19,688 nucleotides of DNA from Bacteroidales bacterium UBA1199 (GTDB taxonomy: Bacteria > Bacteroidota > Bacteroidia > Bacteroidales > UBA932). Below, piece after piece: positions 1-7,375 of this stretch. The position numbers and the translations under genes were made by a program. The stretch covers positions 1 through 19,688 of the forward strand of contig DBXZ01000044.1 in NCBI GenBank assembly GCA_002309795.1, written 5' to 3'. Position 1 is the stretch's first letter; every line of letters starts with the position of its first letter. Below the pieces are notes generated by a model. The model had not been told where the DNA came from, did no database searches, and was given only the letters and a program-made list of their open reading frames with translations.

Positions 1-231
1 AAGCGCTACCGCCAGAGCGAGAAGCGCAGAGAGCATAACCGCTATTATGCTCGCACCACACGGAACGCCATCAAGGCACTCCGCAACACCACAGACAAGG
101 CAGCAGCCGAGGCATCCATGCCCAAGGTTTTCGCAATGATCGACAAGCTCGCCAAAATCAATGTGATCCATAAGAACAAGGCCTCCAACCTGAAGAGCGG
201 TATCGCAGTTTACGTGAACAAGCTTCAGTAA
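1..231 (+). CDS. rpsT: 30S ribosomal protein S20 (partial, C-terminal part)
   Basis: S20 is a primary binding protein of 16S rRNA in the small ribosomal subunit. The reading frame is open from the first base of the window and gives 76 residues ending in VNKLQ before TAA, so only roughly the first ten residues are missing compared with the usual 84-88. The visible part has the family signature: a very basic start with [19 protein letters not shown], and later the conserved [14 protein letters not shown] block near the C-terminus. It is followed after about 30 bases by a clean intrinsic terminator, as expected for a monocistronic S20 gene. Its promoter lies outside the window. Confidence 0.96.
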   Translation, partial: KRYRQSEKRREHNRYYARTTRNAIKALRNTTDKAAAEASMPKVFAMIDKLAKINVIHKNKASNLKSGIAVYVNKLQ

Positions 232-258
232 AGAGCAAATATTTGTTTCCAGAATTCA

Positions 259-294
259 AAAAACTTCCCGAACTTTATCGGGAAGTTTTTTTTT
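259..294 (+). terminator. Rho-independent terminator after rpsT
   Basis: A 9-bp perfect stem (AACTTCCCG at 262-270 pairing with CGGGAAGTT at 279-287) encloses an 8-base loop and runs directly into a T tract at 286-294. A short A run precedes the stem. It ends the S20 transcript, so radC translation cannot sensibly begin upstream of it. Confidence 0.93.
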
Positions 295-311
295 ACATCT
301 TGTCCGTACCT

Positions 312-1007
312 ATGAGCTACACCATTAAACAATGGCAGGCGGAAGAGAGACCGAGGGAAAAGATGCTCGCACAAGGTTGCGGATCTCTCACTGCCGCCGA
401 ACTGATCGCCGTCCTGATCCGAAGCGGAAGCGCCACGCGGACGGCAGTAGATACGGCCCGGGATATCCTCGCCCTGGCCGACAACAACTTGACAACGCTT
501 TCCAGAATGTCCTGCGAGGCCTTGCAGGGGGTGCCCGGCGTGGGTGAAGCCAAGGCGCTTGCCGTGGTGGCCGCCGCGGAACTGGGACGCCGTATCGCCA
601 TCGAATCCGGCACCGTCCTCCCCACCGTCAGCAGCTCCGCGCAGGCAGCGGCCATGGCCGTTCCCATGCTGAAGGGGCTGGCGCACGAAGAGTGCTGGGT
701 CATCTTCCTGAGTTCCACGAACCGCCTGATCGGCAAAGAGTGCCTCAGCCGGGGCGATGACTGCTCCACGCGGATCGACGCCAAACAGGTGGCGCGGCGG
801 GCCGTGGAAAAAGGGGCAGGCGGCGTGATCCTGATCCACAATCACCCCTCCGGCAATCCCAAGCCCGGAGAATCGGATATCCGGGTCACGGAAAACATCC
901 GCAAGGCCCTGCAGTACTTCGATATCAAACTGGTGGATCACCTGATAGTGGCCGGAAACAATTATTTCAGTTTTTTTGATAAAAACGCTAACTTTGGGTC
1001 ATCCTAA
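312..1007 (+). CDS. radC: RadC family JAB/MPN-domain protein
   Basis: RadC-family proteins carry an N-terminal helix-hairpin-helix region and a JAB1/MPN metalloprotease-like domain; their cellular role is uncertain, and the old 'DNA repair' name is weakly supported. The product is 231 residues, a normal family length. It shows the HhH-like LQGVPGVGEAKA (residues 71-82) and the JAMM zinc signature HNHPSGNP at 176-183 with the downstream Asp at 189. The frame is open upstream to an ATG at 243, but that would put the rpsT terminator hairpin inside the gene, so ATG 312 (MSYTIKQW) is chosen; it matches the usual RadC N-terminus. No convincing promoter is visible between the terminator and the start. 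It lies 11 bp upstream of upp. Confidence 0.94.
   Translation: MSYTIKQWQAEERPREKMLAQGCGSLTAAELIAVLIRSGSATRTAVDTARDILALADNNLTTLSRMSCEALQGVPGVGEAKALAVVAAAELGRRIAIESGTVLPTVSSSAQAAAMAVPMLKGLAHEECWVIFLSSTNRLIGKECLSRGDDCSTRIDAKQVARRAVEKGAGGVILIHNHPSGNPKPGESDIRVTENIRKALQYFDIKLVDHLIVAGNNYFSFFDKNANFGSS
965..996 (+). promoter_or_regulatory. Candidate promoter for upp inside the 3' end of radC
   Basis: A perfect Bacteroidota -7 box TAACTTTG lies at 989-996. A near -33 box TTTC lies at 965-968 with a 20-bp spacer (consensus TTTG-N19-21-TAnnTTTG). Transcription would begin near 1002 and the upp ATG is at 1019. It would let upp-cysS be expressed separately from radC. Confidence 0.55.
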
Positions 1008-1018
1008 CCGCTTAAGCT

Positions 1019-1672
1019 ATGAAAGTGATCAATCTCGGCAAAAGCAATTCGGTCCTGAATAAGTTCATTGCCGAACTGCGTGACCGCACCATCCAGAAAG
1101 ACAGCATGCGTTTCCGCCGCAATCTGGAGAGAGTCGGTGAAGTATTCGCTTACGAAATCAGTAAAACCTTGGAATACAAGATCAAAGAGGTTGAGACGCC
1201 GCTCGGGATCGCGGAGTGTTCGCTCTGCGGGCAGCCGATTGTCCTGAGTACGATCATGCGCGCCGGCCTCCCGATGCACCAGGGTTTGCTCAACTATTTC
1301 GACACGGCCGAGAACGCTTTCATCGCGGCTTACCGCAAGTACTCCAAAGACAACAAGTTCAAAATCCAGCTCGAGTACGCCACCCCGGTCAATACGGAGG
1401 GCAAGATCCTGATCATAGCGGACCCGATGCTCGCCACCGGCGCATCCATGGTGCTCGCCTACCAGAAACTGGTGGAGAACGGAGAACCGCTCCATACGCA
1501 CATCGTCTGCTCGATCGCATCGGCGGCTGGCGTAGATTATCTCTCGAAGAACCTGCCCCACAAGCGCGTGACGCTCTGGGTGGGTGCCGTCGACGAAGAG
1601 CTGACCAACAAATCCTATATCATTCCGGGTCTCGGCGACGCCGGCGACCTGGCCTACGGCAAAAAGATTTAA
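1019..1672 (+). CDS. upp: Uracil phosphoribosyltransferase
   Basis: A cytoplasmic pyrimidine-salvage enzyme that makes UMP and pyrophosphate from uracil and PRPP. The 217-residue product has the PRPP-binding loop LIIADPMLATGAS (131-143), the RAGLPMHQG segment (81-89) typical of UPRTases, and the C-terminal uracil-binding segment PGLGDAGD (203-210). Length is normal for the Bacteroidota form, which replaces the proteobacterial APEG loop with an IASAAGVDYL-like sequence (here 166-175). ATG 1019 gives a natural N-terminus. It sits between radC (11 bp upstream) and cysS (12 bp downstream) on the same strand and probably has its own promoter at 965-996. Confidence 0.95.
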   Translation: MKVINLGKSNSVLNKFIAELRDRTIQKDSMRFRRNLERVGEVFAYEISKTLEYKIKEVETPLGIAECSLCGQPIVLSTIMRAGLPMHQGLLNYFDTAENAFIAAYRKYSKDNKFKIQLEYATPVNTEGKILIIADPMLATGASMVLAYQKLVENGEPLHTHIVCSIASAAGVDYLSKNLPHKRVTLWVGAVDEELTNKSYIIPGLGDAGDLAYGKKI

Positions 1673-1684
1673 CTGTATCCCGTT

Positions 1685-3163
1685 ATGCCCCGCAACTTCT
1701 ACCTCTATAATACACTGACGCGTACCAAGGAACTCTTCAAGCCCATCCACGAGGGTCGGGTCGGAATGTACGTCTGCGGTCCTACGGTCTACGGCAACGC
1801 CCACCTGGGCCACGCCCGCCCCGGCATCACCTACGACATCCTGTTCCGGCTGCTCACGCACCTCGGCTACAAGGTCCGCTATGTCCGCAATATCACCGAT
1901 GTGGGACACCTTGAAAACGACGCCGACGAGGGAGAAGACAAGATTGCCAAGAAGGCACGGCTCGAAGAACTGGAGCCGATGGAAGTGGTGCAGACCTATA
2001 CGCTGAAGTACCATGAGGCGATGCGCCGCCTGGGCGTGCTGCCCCCTTCGATCGAGCCGCGCGCATCGGGTCACATCATCGAACAGATTGCGCTGGTGCA
2101 GCGCATCCTGGACGCCGGTTACGCCTACATCAGCAACGGATCGGTCTACTTCGATACGGGTAAGTATAACGGGGAGCACCACTACGGCGCCCTCTCCGGA
2201 CGCAATCTTGACGACATCAAGACCAACACCCGCACGCTGGACGGACAGGACGAAAAGCGCAACTCATACGACTTCGCCCTCTGGAAGAAGGCTTCGCCGG
2301 AACACATCATGCACTGGCCCTCCCCGTGGAGCGAAGGCTTCCCGGGCTGGCATCTGGAGTGCTCGGCCATGAGCGAGAAGTATCTGGGCGAGGAGTTCGA
2401 CATCCACGGCGGCGGCATGGACCTGATGTTCCCGCACCACGAATGCGAATTGGCGCAGAACGTGGCTTCGCGCGGAAAGGGCGGCGTGCACTACTGGGTC
2501 CACAACAACATGATCACCATCAACGGACAGAAGATGGGCAAGAGCCTGGGTAACTTCATCACCCTGGACGAACTCTTCACCGGCAGCCACCCGCTGCTGG
2601 AGCAGGCCTACAGCCCCATGACCATCCGTTTCTTTATTCTTCAGGCGCACTACCGCAGCACGCTGGATTTCTCCAACGAGGCCCTGCAGGCCGCCGAGAA
2701 GGGACTCAAGCGCATGATGCAGGCCCGCAAGGACGTGGAGAAACTCGCTGTCACTGCAGGAGCTCCTACCCTCGCCGAAATCGCCCGGATCGAGGAGGCG
2801 GTCTTCGATGCCCTAACGGACGATATGAACACGCCGAACGCCCTCTCATCAATGTTCGAGGCGGTGAAACTTGTCAACGGAATCAAAGACAAGAGCTTGA
2901 GCGTCAATCCGGAAGATCTCGCCCGGCTGCAGAAGCTGTTCCGCGACGTGGTGACCGACATCCTGGGCCTGTCCGACGAACAGAGCGATTCGACCGCTTC
3001 GCACGTGATCGACGGGCTGATGCAGATGATCATCGACATCCGCAAGGAGGCGAAGGCTGAGAAAAACTGGGCACTCAGCGACAAGATCCGGGACGAACTC
3101 AAGGCAGCCGGCATCCAGCTCAAGGATACCAAGGACGGCTGCGAGTGGACGCTGGCCGAATAA
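1685..3163 (+). CDS. cysS: Cysteine--tRNA ligase
   Basis: A class I aminoacyl-tRNA synthetase that charges tRNA-Cys with cysteine at the expense of ATP. The product is 492 residues, normal for the Bacteroidota enzyme. It has the HIGH-type motif HLGH at 40-43 and the KMSKS-type motif KMGKS at 283-287. The zinc-dependent amino-acid discrimination site is intact: Cys31, Cys226, His251 and Glu255, with the same 25- and 4-residue spacing as in the E. coli enzyme. The C-terminal part (about 330-492) is the helical anticodon-binding DALR-like region. It is the last gene of a radC-upp-cysS run and converges on miaB with only 2 bp between the stop codons and no terminator visible. Confidence 0.98.
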   Translation: MPRNFYLYNTLTRTKELFKPIHEGRVGMYVCGPTVYGNAHLGHARPGITYDILFRLLTHLGYKVRYVRNITDVGHLENDADEGEDKIAKKARLEELEPMEVVQTYTLKYHEAMRRLGVLPPSIEPRASGHIIEQIALVQRILDAGYAYISNGSVYFDTGKYNGEHHYGALSGRNLDDIKTNTRTLDGQDEKRNSYDFALWKKASPEHIMHWPSPWSEGFPGWHLECSAMSEKYLGEEFDIHGGGMDLMFPHHECELAQNVASRGKGGVHYWVHNNMITINGQKMGKSLGNFITLDELFTGSHPLLEQAYSPMTIRFFILQAHYRSTLDFSNEALQAAEKGLKRMMQARKDVEKLAVTAGAPTLAEIARIEEAVFDALTDDMNTPNALSSMFEAVKLVNGIKDKSLSVNPEDLARLQKLFRDVVTDILGLSDEQSDSTASHVIDGLMQMIIDIRKEAKAEKNWALSDKIRDELKAAGIQLKDTKDGCEWTLAE

Positions 3164-3165
3164 GC

Positions 3166-4491
3166 CTATTCTACGATTTCTGAAATCAGCGTGGCCGAGG
3201 TGCACGAAAGCACCCGGACGGTAACCGTTTCGCCCGGACGGTGGCCGGCGGCGGGGAAGACACAGGTCTTGTTGGTGTCGGTGCGGCCGAAAAGCTGGTC
3301 TTTCGAACGCTTGGAGGTCCCTTCAATCAGCACTTCGAAGGTTTTTCCCACGTACGCCTTATTGTGAAGCAGCGAATGGCGGTTCTGCAGCGCGATGATC
3401 TCGTTCAGGCGGGCCGTCTTGACCTCCGGCGGAATGTTGTCCGCCATGGTGCGCGAAGCCTTGGTGCCGGGCCGCTCCGAATACTGGAACATGAAGGCGC
3501 TGTCGTAGCTCACCGCTTCCATCAGGGAAACCGTCTGGCGGAAATCTTCTTCCGTTTCGTCGCAGAAGCCCACGATGACGTCGGTGGTCACGGCGCAGCC
3601 GGGCAGGATCTCCCGGATCTTCGCAATCTGATCCAGGTATTTCGCGCGCGTGTACTTCCGGTTCATCAGCGAGAGCTGGGCGTCGCTGCCGGACTGCACG
3701 GGCAGATGGATGTGCTTGCAGATGTTCGCGTGGCGGGCCATCGCATAGAGCACGTCTTCCTTCATATCCTTGGGATGCGAGGTGGCAAAACGGACGCGGA
3801 CCGTCGGATCGAGTTCCGCCACCCGCTCGAGCAGGTCGGCGAACGTAACGGGTTGCGCCGTGCCGTCCGGACCCGTCCAGCGGTAGGAATCCACATTCTG
3901 GCCCAGCAGGCTGATCTCCCGGTAACCGGCGTCAATCAGGCCGCGGGCTTCCCGCAGGATGCTCTCCGGATCGCGGCTGCGCTCCGCACCGCGCACGTAG
4001 GGCACGATACAGTAGGAACAGACGTTGTTGCACCCGCGCATGATGGAAATGAAGGCGGTAACGCCCTCCGAATCCATCCGGACGGGGGTGATATCGGCGT
4101 AGGTCTCTTCGTGCGAAAGGAGCGTATCGATCTGCTTGCCTTCCAGTTTGACGGCGGCAATGAGTTTCGGAAGCTGGCGGTAAGAATCCGGACCGGCTAC
4201 CAGATCCACGGCTTTGTTTTCGAGCAGTTTCTCCTTGAGACGCTCGGCCATGCAGCCCAGCACCCCTACGATAACCCCTTTTCGGCGGAGTTTTTCCTGC
4301 CGGAAGACATCCAGGCGGCCGAAGACGCGCTGCTCTGCATTCTCGCGGATAGAGCAGGTATTGACCAGAATCAGGTCGGCTTTGGAAAGGTCCTCACAGC
4401 GGGTGTATCCTTCCTTCTGGAGGATGGAAAGCACCACCTCGCTGTCGCCCACGTTCATCTGGCAGCCATAGGTTTCGATATAGAGATTCAT
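3166..4491 (-). CDS. miaB: tRNA-2-methylthio-N6-dimethylallyladenosine synthase
   Basis: A radical SAM methylthiotransferase that converts i6A37 to ms2i6A37 in tRNAs reading UNN codons. The 441-residue product starts with the UPF0004 domain (IETYGCQMN) and carries three auxiliary-cluster cysteines, Cys10, Cys46 and Cys80. The radical SAM cluster CNNVCSYC follows (Cys154, Cys158, Cys161) within the MiaB-typical VPYVRG context. A TRAM RNA-binding domain occupies about 375-441. ATG 4491 is the only sensible start. Transcription is from a consensus -7 box at 4515-4522 on the minus strand, back to back with the promoter of the lipoprotein-SPOR-rpoN operon. The 3' end abuts cysS. Confidence 0.96.
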   Translation of the reverse strand: MNLYIETYGCQMNVGDSEVVLSILQKEGYTRCEDLSKADLILVNTCSIRENAEQRVFGRLDVFRQEKLRRKGVIVGVLGCMAERLKEKLLENKAVDLVAGPDSYRQLPKLIAAVKLEGKQIDTLLSHEETYADITPVRMDSEGVTAFISIMRGCNNVCSYCIVPYVRGAERSRDPESILREARGLIDAGYREISLLGQNVDSYRWTGPDGTAQPVTFADLLERVAELDPTVRVRFATSHPKDMKEDVLYAMARHANICKHIHLPVQSGSDAQLSLMNRKYTRAKYLDQIAKIREILPGCAVTTDVIVGFCDETEEDFRQTVSLMEAVSYDSAFMFQYSERPGTKASRTMADNIPPEVKTARLNEIIALQNRHSLLHNKAYVGKTFEVLIEGTSKRSKDQLFGRTDTNKTCVFPAAGHRPGETVTVRVLSCTSATLISEIVE

Positions 4492-4512
4492 GCTTGTGCC
4501 TGTCGATTGAGA

Positions 4513-4540
4513 TGCAAAGATAACTTTTTATATCTTTGCA
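4513..4540. promoter_or_regulatory. Divergent promoter pair within a perfect 10-bp inverted repeat
   Basis: TGCAAAGATA at 4513-4522 and its exact reverse complement TATCTTTGCA at 4531-4540 flank 8 bp. Each arm contains a perfect TAnnTTTG -7 box (TATCTTTG): minus strand 4522-4515 for miaB, plus strand 4531-4538 for the lipoprotein operon. Possible -33 boxes lie outside: ATTG at 4506-4509 for the plus promoter (21-bp spacer) and TTTA at 4548-4545 for the minus one (22 bp). The two polymerase footprints must overlap. Confidence 0.75.
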
Positions 4541-4556
4541 CTGATAAAGCCGCAAG

Positions 4557-5048
4557 ATGAAAGGCCGCATTTTTTTCTGTATCGCACTCGTCGTGTCGCT
4601 TCTGGTTTCCGGATGCGGAAACCCGCGCGACATCGCCCTCACCGGTTATGAGGTCGAGAAACTCGACGCCATCCAGTTCGGGGAAGGAGGCGTACACACC
4701 ACCCTTCATCTGAAGATCGGAGTCTCCAATCCCACCGGCCGGAAACTGACCGTCAAAAGCGCGAAGGCGGTCGTCTTCAAAGAGAGCGGCGAAGCTGTCG
4801 CGAATGCCACCACGATGGAGGAGATTTCGGTACCCAAGCACTTCAACGACACGATTCCCGTGGCACTGGACGTTCTCCTGCACAACCCCATGTCCCTGAT
4901 GTTCGACGGCGGAATAGATATCCACACGATGAAAGCGGACATTGACGCGCAGGTTTCCTGGGGCTCTATCGACCGCAATATCGTCCGCACCGGAATCCCG
5001 ATTGCCAAACTGCTGGAGAATGGTCCGGCCCAAGAGAAATTCCTATGA
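4557..5048 (+). CDS. LEA14-like lipoprotein, unknown function
   Basis: The product is 163 residues with a lipoprotein signal peptide: a hydrophobic stretch ending in the lipobox LVSGC with the lipidated Cys at residue 20. The mature part resembles a single beta-sandwich LEA14/water-stress type domain, suggested by the LKIGVSNPTGRKLTVKSAK segment (52-70) with its NPT motif; this assignment is by pattern only. The protein is therefore probably anchored in a cell membrane facing the periplasm; no enzymatic residues are evident. It is the first gene of a tightly packed operon: its stop TGA overlaps the ATG of the SPOR gene by 4 bases. Its promoter is the plus-strand -7 box at 4531-4538. Confidence 0.8.
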   Translation: MKGRIFFCIALVVSLLVSGCGNPRDIALTGYEVEKLDAIQFGEGGVHTTLHLKIGVSNPTGRKLTVKSAKAVVFKESGEAVANATTMEEISVPKHFNDTIPVALDVLLHNPMSLMFDGGIDIHTMKADIDAQVSWGSIDRNIVRTGIPIAKLLENGPAQEKFL

Positions 5049-5509
5049 AACGCCTCCTGATCACAGCCCTTGTGTTGCTGAGCGCCGGCTTTGCCGCCCG
5101 CGCACAGAGTGTCGACCCCGACTACGAGGGACGGGACATCTTCGTGCTGCTGCAGGAGCGGGAGAGCGGTCAGGGGAGAGTCACCGTCAGACAGTCTACT
5201 GCTTTGATTGAAGCATTCCGCGACCAGATTAACCGGAACGGCTCCCGCAAGATTAACGGATACCGGGTTCGAATCTATTCCGGCAACAGCCAGAATGCCC
5301 GCCGCAGGTCGGAAGAGATTGCCGCCGGATTTGCTGCGAACCACCCGGATATTCCCGTCTATAAGAGCTACTCCAATCCTTTCTTCAAGGTAACGGTAGG
5401 AGACTTCCGCACCCGCGATGAAGCGCTGCGGTTTTCCGAGTCCATTGCCGGCAGCTACCCGAGCGCCTTCCTGGTCAGGGAGCCCATCAACTACCCTTCA
5501 CTATGGTAA
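5045..5509 (+). CDS. Secreted SPOR-domain protein
   Basis: SPOR domains bind denuded peptidoglycan glycan strands, usually at division sites. The 154-residue product has a cleavable-looking signal peptide (about 1-20, cleavage near ARA-QS) and a short middle region. A SPOR-type repeat covers about 71-150, seen in NGYRVRIYSGNSQ (71-83) and NPFFKVTVGDFRTRDEA (111-127), with the alternating beta-alpha-beta pattern and the conserved V-x-V-G-x-F core. There is no membrane anchor beyond the signal, so the product should be periplasmic. It overlaps the upstream lipoprotein gene by 4 bases and the downstream rpoN by 7, implying translational coupling. This compact SPOR form is familiar from Bacteroidota, where its exact role is not established. 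Confidence 0.88.
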   Translation: MKRLLITALVLLSAGFAARAQSVDPDYEGRDIFVLLQERESGQGRVTVRQSTALIEAFRDQINRNGSRKINGYRVRIYSGNSQNARRRSEEIAAGFAANHPDIPVYKSYSNPFFKVTVGDFRTRDEALRFSESIAGSYPSAFLVREPINYPSLW

Positions 5510-6912
5510 AGCAGAGTTTGAGCCTTCAGCAAAAGCTGCTTCAAACCCAGCGGCTCTCCCCGGTTCAGATCCAGACGGTCAAACTGATCCAGCTGCCCAC
5601 GGTAGAGCTGCTTCCGCGCGTCCAGAAGGAGCTCGAGGAGAACCCCATTCTGGAAGAGGATGAATCCGCCGAACCGGAGGAAGCCCCCAAGAACGTCTCC
5701 ATCAGCGAATACAACGACGACACTCCCTCTTACCGGCTCTACGTAAACAACCAGGGCAAGGATCTCAAGCCGCAGTACAACACGTTCCAGGTCAAGGAGG
5801 GATTCCGCCAGAGCCTGGAACGCCAGCTGGGTTTCTGCCGGCTGGACGACCGCTCCCGCCGCATCGCGCTCTTCATCATAGGCATGATCGACGACGACGG
5901 CTACCTGCGCCGCGGCTCGGACATGCTCGCCTATGACGTCAGCGTCAAGGCCGGTATCGAGACCACCGAAGAGGAGGTCGATCAGATCGTGGAACTCATC
6001 CAGACCTTCGAACCTGCCGGAATCGGTGCCCGCGACCTGCGGGAGTGCCTGCTGCTCCAGCTTCAAGCCTCCGCCCATACGCCGGCCCAGCAGTTGGCGG
6101 AAACCATCCTCCAGGACTATTTCGAGCCCTTTGCCAAGAAGCACTACGACCGGATTGTTTCCCGGCTGGATATCACCGAAGAGCAGCTCAAGGAGGCGAT
6201 TGCCGAAATCCGCCGCCTCAACCCGAGTCCCGGCGGCCAGATCGACGATTCCTATTCCGATCAGGCGCAGCAGGTGGTTCCGGACTTCGTAATCGACCTT
6301 GACGGCGACCAGCTGGAGATGACCATGCCGCGTTACAGCGTGCCCGAACTACGCATCAACCGCCGCTATGCCGACACGCTGATGAACGCCGCCAAGAGCG
6401 CGACCCGCGAGGGCAAGGAGGCCGAGGCGTTCGTCAAGCAGAAACTCGATTCGGCCAAGTGGTTCATCGAAGCGCTCAAGCAGCGCCAGAATACCTTGCG
6501 CAACACGATGAACGCCATCATCGAGTTCCAGAAGGACTACTTCATGGACGGCGACGAGACCAAGCTCAAACCCATGGTCCTCAAGAATATCGCTGAAAAG
6601 ACCGGCTACGACATCTCCACCATCTCACGCGTGGTCAACAGCAAGTACGTCCAGACCCACTTCGGCGTGTTCTCGCTCAAGTATTTCTTCTCCGAGGGCC
6701 TCACCAACACGGAGGGTGAAGAGGTTTCCACCCGCGAGGTCAAGAACATCCTGACCCAGAGCATCGGCGAAGAGGACAAGCGCAAGCCGCTGACCGACGA
6801 ACACCTGGTGGAGGTGCTCAAGGAGAAGGGCTACAACGTGGCCCGCCGCACCGTGGCCAAGTACCGCGAACAGCTCGGCATCCCGGTGGCCCGGCTCCGC
6901 AAGGAGATCTGA
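5503..6912 (+). CDS. rpoN: RNA polymerase sigma-54 factor
   Basis: An alternative sigma factor that directs polymerase to -24/-12 promoters and needs an AAA+ activator to open them. The 469-residue protein is complete. The N-terminal region I is Gln/Leu-rich (QSLSLQQKLLQTQRLSP, activator contact), followed by an acidic region II (about 47-60), the core-binding domain, the HTH around DISTISRVVNSKY, and the diagnostic RpoN box ARRTVAKYRE at 447-456. ATG 5503 begins 7 bases inside the SPOR gene, so it is the third gene of that operon. No enhancer-binding activator gene occurs in this window. It converges on ssb with a 2-bp gap and no terminator. Confidence 0.97.
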   Translation: MVKQSLSLQQKLLQTQRLSPVQIQTVKLIQLPTVELLPRVQKELEENPILEEDESAEPEEAPKNVSISEYNDDTPSYRLYVNNQGKDLKPQYNTFQVKEGFRQSLERQLGFCRLDDRSRRIALFIIGMIDDDGYLRRGSDMLAYDVSVKAGIETTEEEVDQIVELIQTFEPAGIGARDLRECLLLQLQASAHTPAQQLAETILQDYFEPFAKKHYDRIVSRLDITEEQLKEAIAEIRRLNPSPGGQIDDSYSDQAQQVVPDFVIDLDGDQLEMTMPRYSVPELRINRRYADTLMNAAKSATREGKEAEAFVKQKLDSAKWFIEALKQRQNTLRNTMNAIIEFQKDYFMDGDETKLKPMVLKNIAEKTGYDISTISRVVNSKYVQTHFGVFSLKYFFSEGLTNTEGEEVSTREVKNILTQSIGEEDKRKPLTDEHLVEVLKEKGYNVARRTVAKYREQLGIPVARLRKEI

Positions 6913-6914
6913 CC

Positions 6915-7259
6915 TCAGGAGAGCGACTTCGGATCTACCGAAGCGAGTTTGTTCGCCACGATTTCCACAAAATAACGGTCATCGCCCTCCGCGGAGGTGT
7001 ATTTCATGTTCCGTATCCGGCCGAATACCGATACCAGGTCCCCCTTTTTCAACTCTTCGAGCGGGGTCTGGCTTTTTTCCTCCCAGACCGAGACGTTGTG
7101 CCAGGTAATCTCTTCTTTGATCTCTCCGCTGCGGTCCCTGAAGATTTCACTGGTGGCCACGCAGAACCGGGCTACGGCGTTCTTTCCTACGCGGGTGACC
7201 TTGGGCTCCTGCCCGATCCGTCCGCGGATTTCGATTTTGTTCACTGTGATGTTTTCCAT
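6915..7259 (-). CDS. ssb: Short single-stranded DNA-binding protein (OB fold)
   Basis: The 114-residue product matches the N-terminal OB-fold of SSB, which coats single-stranded DNA during replication, repair and recombination. Seen motifs are the opening VNKIEIRGRIGQEP, the ITWHNVSVWE strand and the KGDLVSVFGRIRNMKY segment, the usual order for SSB. The protein stops right after the OB fold (ending ASVDPKSLS). It therefore lacks the Gly/Pro-rich linker and the acidic DDxPF tip that main SSBs use to recruit partner proteins, so this may be an accessory paralogue rather than the essential SSB. It converges with rpoN and is divergent from metG. A candidate minus-strand -7 box (TACGTTTA, 7332-7325) leaves a leader of about 60 bases. 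Confidence 0.9.
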   Translation of the reverse strand: MENITVNKIEIRGRIGQEPKVTRVGKNAVARFCVATSEIFRDRSGEIKEEITWHNVSVWEEKSQTPLEELKKGDLVSVFGRIRNMKYTSAEGDDRYFVEIVANKLASVDPKSLS

Positions 7260-7324
7260 ACTTCGTTGGTTTTAAAGATTTGTCGCAGCAAAGAAAGACC
7301 CCGGAAAAGGGAATAACCATACTT

Positions 7325-7344
7325 TAAACGTATACTTACGTTTA
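7325..7344. promoter_or_regulatory. Perfect inverted repeat between ssb and metG
   Basis: TAAACGTA (7325-7332) and its exact complement TACGTTTA (7337-7344) flank TACT. It could be an operator for the divergent ssb/metG pair. Alternatively, each arm read outward is TACGTTTA, one base from the TAnnTTTG -7 consensus, giving a divergent promoter pair. No regulator family is recognised from the sequence. Confidence 0.5.
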
Positions 7345-7361
7345 GTTACGGATATTTGTGC

Positions 7362-7369
7362 TATTTTTG
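7362..7369 (+). promoter_or_regulatory. metG: Candidate -7 box for metG
   Basis: TATTTTTG fits TAnnTTTG exactly and ends 6 bases before ATG 7376, implying a leader of about zero to two bases. It also argues against a start at the upstream in-frame ATG 7358, which would lie upstream of the box. A good -33 box at 19-21 bp is not visible. Confidence 0.45.
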
Positions 7370-7375
7370 CGGATT

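Noticed and set aside
243..311. Earlier ATG for radC at 243
   Set aside because: It would place the rpsT intrinsic terminator inside the coding sequence; ATG 312 fits RadC proteins.
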